A stretch of DNA of 7,001 nucleotides from SIAJ01 sp036266155 (GTDB lineage Bacteria; Planctomycetota; Planctomycetia; Gemmatales; Gemmataceae). This document shows, one piece after another, positions 5,049 through 7,001 of this stretch. Below the pieces are notes generated by a model. The model was not told where the DNA came from. It searched no databases and saw only the letters and a list, made by a program, of their open reading frames with translations. Location of the stretch: contig DATANR010000358.1 of assembly GCA_036266155.1 (NCBI GenBank), positions 1 to 7,001 on the forward strand, given 5' to 3'. Within the stretch, counting starts at the first letter, position 1. The number at the start of each line of letters is the position of its first letter. The position numbers and the translations under genes were made by a program.

Positions 5049-5277
5049 GAACACGGTAAAAGCGGCTGCACTACGCATGAACGTCAGCGAGAAAACAATC
5101 TACGCCCTTTGCGCGGCGAAGAAGCTCCGGCACGTTCGCGTCGGCGTTCGGAATGGCAAGCTGCTCGTTCCGGATGACGCCATTGAAGACTACCTGAGAA
5201 GCAACACGGTCTCGGGGGCGGCATCCGTGCCAGCCCCGAGAGCGGCGAAGGTCAAACTACAGCATCTACGGGTGTAG
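5047..5277 (+). CDS. Excisionase-like winged-helix DNA-binding protein
   Basis: A 76-residue protein. Residues about 4-26 (KAAALRMNVSEKTIYALCAAKKL) form a helix-turn-helix of the MerR/excisionase type, followed by the wing strands RHVRVG and GKLLVP and the closing DDAIEDYLR. This is the usual layout of the short HTH_17-like proteins that act as excisionases or element regulators. The C-terminal 25 residues are alanine/proline-rich and basic, probably a flexible DNA-contact tail. The ATG at 5047 puts the HTH right at the N-terminus; a longer frame from 4897 adds 50 residues with no domain and is rejected. It converges on the integrase, and the two coding ends overlap by 26 bases, which fits a joint role in excision. 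It may instead be a transcription regulator. Confidence 0.78.
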   Translation: MNTVKAAALRMNVSEKTIYALCAAKKLRHVRVGVRNGKLLVPDDAIEDYLRSNTVSGAASVPAPRAAKVKLQHLRV

Positions 5278-6292
5278 AAGCGTTCGCCTTCGCCAATGCC
5301 CGGCGAATATGCCCGTCGTCCTGATCCAGGTGTGCGTACGTCCGGCACAGCATCGCCCCGTCCGCATGTCCGAGCAGGATCGAAAGCGTCACAGGATCGA
5401 CGCCGTTCTGGAGACTTCGAGTCGCGAATGTGTGGCGAAAATCGACGAGGGCAAACTTCTTCCTGAGACGCTTTTTCATGCGGAGAAAAACGCAGCTCAC
5501 GGAGTGGCGGTTCCAGGGGAGAGCGTCGCTGTTCCGGAAAAGGGGACCCGTTGGGAACGACTTGGCGAGCCGCATACAGACCAAGAGGGCCGCTTCCGTG
5601 AGATACACGACCCGGATCTTCCGCTTGCCCTTGGCCTCCTTCGCCGGGAACACCCAGCGTGATCCCGAGACGTCGAGATGCCGCTTCTCGACCCGCCAGA
5701 TTTCTTGCGGACGACAGCCAACTTCCCAGCAAACGGTGATGAGGTCTTGGAACTCGCCGCTCGTCCGCTCATGCATCGCGGCGTACGTTTCCGGCTCGAT
5801 GACGTTCTCGCGTTTCCCCGGAGGCGGCTTTTCCATGAACGCAATCGGGGACTTGTCGATCCGACCCTGCTTCACGGCCCAGTTGAGGGCACGCTGGACC
5901 GCCTGCAATCGGCCCCGCTTCATGCCAGGGTTCCAATCTTCATGTCCGTCCACCCACTCCTGGAGGTGGAACGGTCGGAGGTCCTTCGCCGCCAGCGACT
6001 TGTCTGGCAGTGCGTCGAGGAACGATTGGATGCGTTCACGGTACGTCTCGTATGTCCTCTTCTCTCGATGCCGCAGACACCAAGTCAGGAACTCATCGAG
6101 GATGCCGGACAGCGAGGGATTAGACAGGGCAGAGATGACGACGGGAACGGGCGTATTTCGTTCCGCCATGACCTTGTGGTACTGGCGTATCGCTTCGGTC
6201 TCGTCTGGACCGAGGTTGACGTGCTTACCGTCGAGTTGGACGTACCAACGGTTCTTCTTTGGACGGAAGAACGGCTTTGGAAAATGAGCCAT
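5252..6292 (-). CDS. Tyrosine recombinase (integrase)
   Basis: A 346-residue site-specific recombinase that would insert and excise the element. Residues 1-45 look like the arm-binding/linker part common in planctomycete integrases (WYVQLDGKHVNLG), 58-155 are the core-binding SAM-like domain, and 165-325 the catalytic domain. Active-site residues: R194 (in GCRPQEIW), a lysine in the beta hairpin (K221 or a close neighbour), R286 with H287 (DFRHTFATR), H309 (LLGH) and the nucleophile Y319 (RTYAHL). The position three before R286, usually His or Tyr, is Val283. Length is normal for a complete enzyme. GGGAGG (on the minus strand, 6299-6304) lies 6 bases before the ATG, a strong ribosome binding site. 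The gene reads away from the tRNA-Asp whose 3' end is 155 bases upstream. Confidence 0.93.
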   Translation of the reverse strand: MAHFPKPFFRPKKNRWYVQLDGKHVNLGPDETEAIRQYHKVMAERNTPVPVVISALSNPSLSGILDEFLTWCLRHREKRTYETYRERIQSFLDALPDKSLAAKDLRPFHLQEWVDGHEDWNPGMKRGRLQAVQRALNWAVKQGRIDKSPIAFMEKPPPGKRENVIEPETYAAMHERTSGEFQDLITVCWEVGCRPQEIWRVEKRHLDVSGSRWVFPAKEAKGKRKIRVVYLTEAALLVCMRLAKSFPTGPLFRNSDALPWNRHSVSCVFLRMKKRLRKKFALVDFRHTFATRSLQNGVDPVTLSILLGHADGAMLCRTYAHLDQDDGHIRRALAKANASTPVDAVV

Positions 6293-6337
6293 CGCGAACC
6301 TCCCAGTGCGAGCACCGGGCCGGAAGGTCCGCTTGCC

Positions 6338-6370
6338 GCCCCCATCCGGTGGACTAGACCGGGTGGGGGC
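6338..6370. promoter_or_regulatory. 13-bp hairpin between integrase and tRNA
   Basis: GCCCCCATCCGGT (6338-6350) pairs with ACCGGGTGGGGGC (6358-6370), with one wobble or mismatch, around GGACTAG. On the minus strand it is 77 bases past the tRNA end, so it may stop the tRNA transcript before the integrase, although no T run follows. It overlaps the first direct repeat at 6363. Confidence 0.5.
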
Positions 6371-6404
6371 AACTTTCTCTGGCAGTGGGGGCAGTTCTCT
6401 GGCA
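6363..6404. repeat. Tandem 20-22 bp direct repeat upstream of integrase
   Basis: Two adjacent imperfect copies, 6363-6384 and 6385-6404. Both start GTGGGGGCA and end TTCTCTGGCA; the first has two extra bases in the middle. They lie in the integrase upstream region next to the attachment tRNA, where integrase arm sites or excisionase sites are expected. Another reading is the end of a decayed insertion sequence with repeated terminal motifs. The repeats are seen; the role is inferred. Confidence 0.6.
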
Positions 6405-6446
6405 CCCTGAACACTGCCGACTTAACAAAAACCCTACAAATTCCAG

Positions 6447-6520
<74 letters not shown>

Positions 6521-6781
6521 GGTAATAACTTACGTCGATTCTGATTTGCTCCTGATACCCGCTGACACCCGTTTTCACCTTGTCGGCGGTCTCTAACACC
6601 CTACACCAGCAAAAGACCCGAACCGTCGTTACCCGGTTCAGGCGAAATTCAGGGGCACCGTTGAGGGGTGACACCTTGTCAGACTCCAATTCTAATTCTC
6701 CCACGCCCGGCGGCAAGCCCCAAAGACCAGAAGGCGAGACCACGCTGTTCTGGCACGCCAGCGGGCGCTGGGCAAATGGTA

Positions 6782-6829
6782 ATCGGCATGGAAAAGGGAA
6801 ACGCGATCGGCATGGAAAAGGGAAACGCT
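6782..6829 (+). repeat. 24-bp tandem duplication
   Basis: Units 6782-6805 and 6806-6829 differ only in their last base. Each contains GGCATGGAAAAGGGAAACGC. The length keeps the frame. It interrupts the integrase-like similarity upstream, so it probably arose by slippage or as a microduplication in non-functional sequence. Confidence 0.85.
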
Positions 6830-6890
6830 GTCGCGGCGAGGCCAAGGGTCATTTGCCCTTCTTAAACCCAAGTCACGCTGAGGACTGGAG

Positions 6891-6918
6891 TTTTTTCGTA
6901 GAGCGGTTTTGGTATGCT
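6891..6918 (+). promoter_or_regulatory. Candidate sigma-70-type promoter
   Basis: An extended -10, TGG-TATGCT (6910-6918), lies 16 bases after TTTTTT (6891-6896), a poor but AT-rich -35. It stands out in GC-rich surroundings and is 41 bases before the start at 6959. It would drive the gene leaving the window. Confidence 0.4.
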
Positions 6919-6958
6919 GCCGCTCGCAGAGGATTGTAGTGATCGCGGAGAATCACGG

Positions 6959-7001
6959 ATGATTCGACCACAACTGGAGAATTGGGGCCAAGACCTCGAT
7001 G
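6959..7001 (+). CDS. Start of a gene running off the window
   Basis: Fourteen codons are visible, beginning MIRPQLENWGQDLD. GGAG (6947-6950) lies 8 bases before the ATG, and a plausible promoter lies further upstream. Too little is present to name a product. Being on the far side of the tRNA, it is probably a chromosomal gene next to the insertion site. Confidence 0.5.
   Translation, partial: MIRPQLENWGQDLD

Larger units (their letters stand above)
6676..6939 (+). pseudogene. Possible relic of a second integrase N-terminus
   Basis: The frame opens with TTG at 6676 (87 codons). After a low-complexity start comes LFWHASGRWA, which recalls the 'FPLFPHATRRWAKKIRG' opening of many planctomycete tyrosine recombinases. 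The match then breaks off at a duplicated 24-bp segment coding RHGKGKR twice, and no recombinase domains follow. The 3' part overlaps a likely promoter for the gene at 6959, so the downstream half is probably not coding. I read it as a truncated remnant of an earlier element at this tRNA; a short real gene is the alternative. Confidence 0.35.

Noticed and set aside
6782..6829. CRISPR-like repeat
   Set aside because: Two adjacent 24-bp units with no spacer; a simple tandem duplication.

Overview
The window looks like the right-hand end of an integrated mobile element in a GC-rich bacterium, most likely a planctomycete of the Gemmata group. That assignment is an inference. It rests on the style of several short proteins, the excisionase-like helix-turn-helix protein, the solitary methyltransferase and the integrase, not on a marker gene. 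The element ends at a tRNA-Asp(GTC) gene (6447-6520, minus strand). A tyrosine recombinase (5252-6292, minus strand) sits just beyond the 3' end of that tRNA, the usual arrangement when a tRNA 3' end is the integration target. No capsid, conjugation or relaxase gene is visible here, so the type of element (satellite, phage-plasmid or integrative element) stays open.

Layout from the left: 1-322 has no convincing gene but carries a 19-bp perfect inverted repeat. A membrane-anchored TPR protein follows (323-1066). Next come four short plus-strand genes of unknown function (1160-1429, 1422-1655, 1777-2088, 2180-2530), separated by intergenic stretches full of hairpins. Then a solitary DNA methyltransferase (2825-3526), an 'HTPxPW' phage-type small protein (3555-3902), a stand-alone primase-polymerase domain protein (3886-4662), a 69-residue protein (4675-4884) and a winged-helix excisionase-like protein (5047-5277). 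The last converges on, and overlaps, the minus-strand integrase. Right of the tRNA is probably chromosome: a relic resembling an integrase N-terminus (6676-6939), a candidate promoter, and the start of a gene that leaves the window at 6959.

The most unusual signal is in the gaps between the small genes. The gaps at 1666-1751 and 2537-2665 hold the same ordered structure: a GC hairpin with a CCCTGAC loop, a hairpin capped by a GNRA tetraloop, and a two-part stem with the loop CAACTTTYC. The stems differ in sequence but keep their pairing, including one clean compensatory G-C to C-G change inside an otherwise nearly identical block. Conserved loops on changing stems suggest an RNA, or folded single-stranded DNA, repeated between cargo genes.

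Functionally, the integrase and excisionase-like protein would insert and excise the element, and the primase-polymerase would support replication of the excised form. The methyltransferase would mark the DNA, and the small genes are cargo of unknown role. No function is claimed for the unrecognised proteins.
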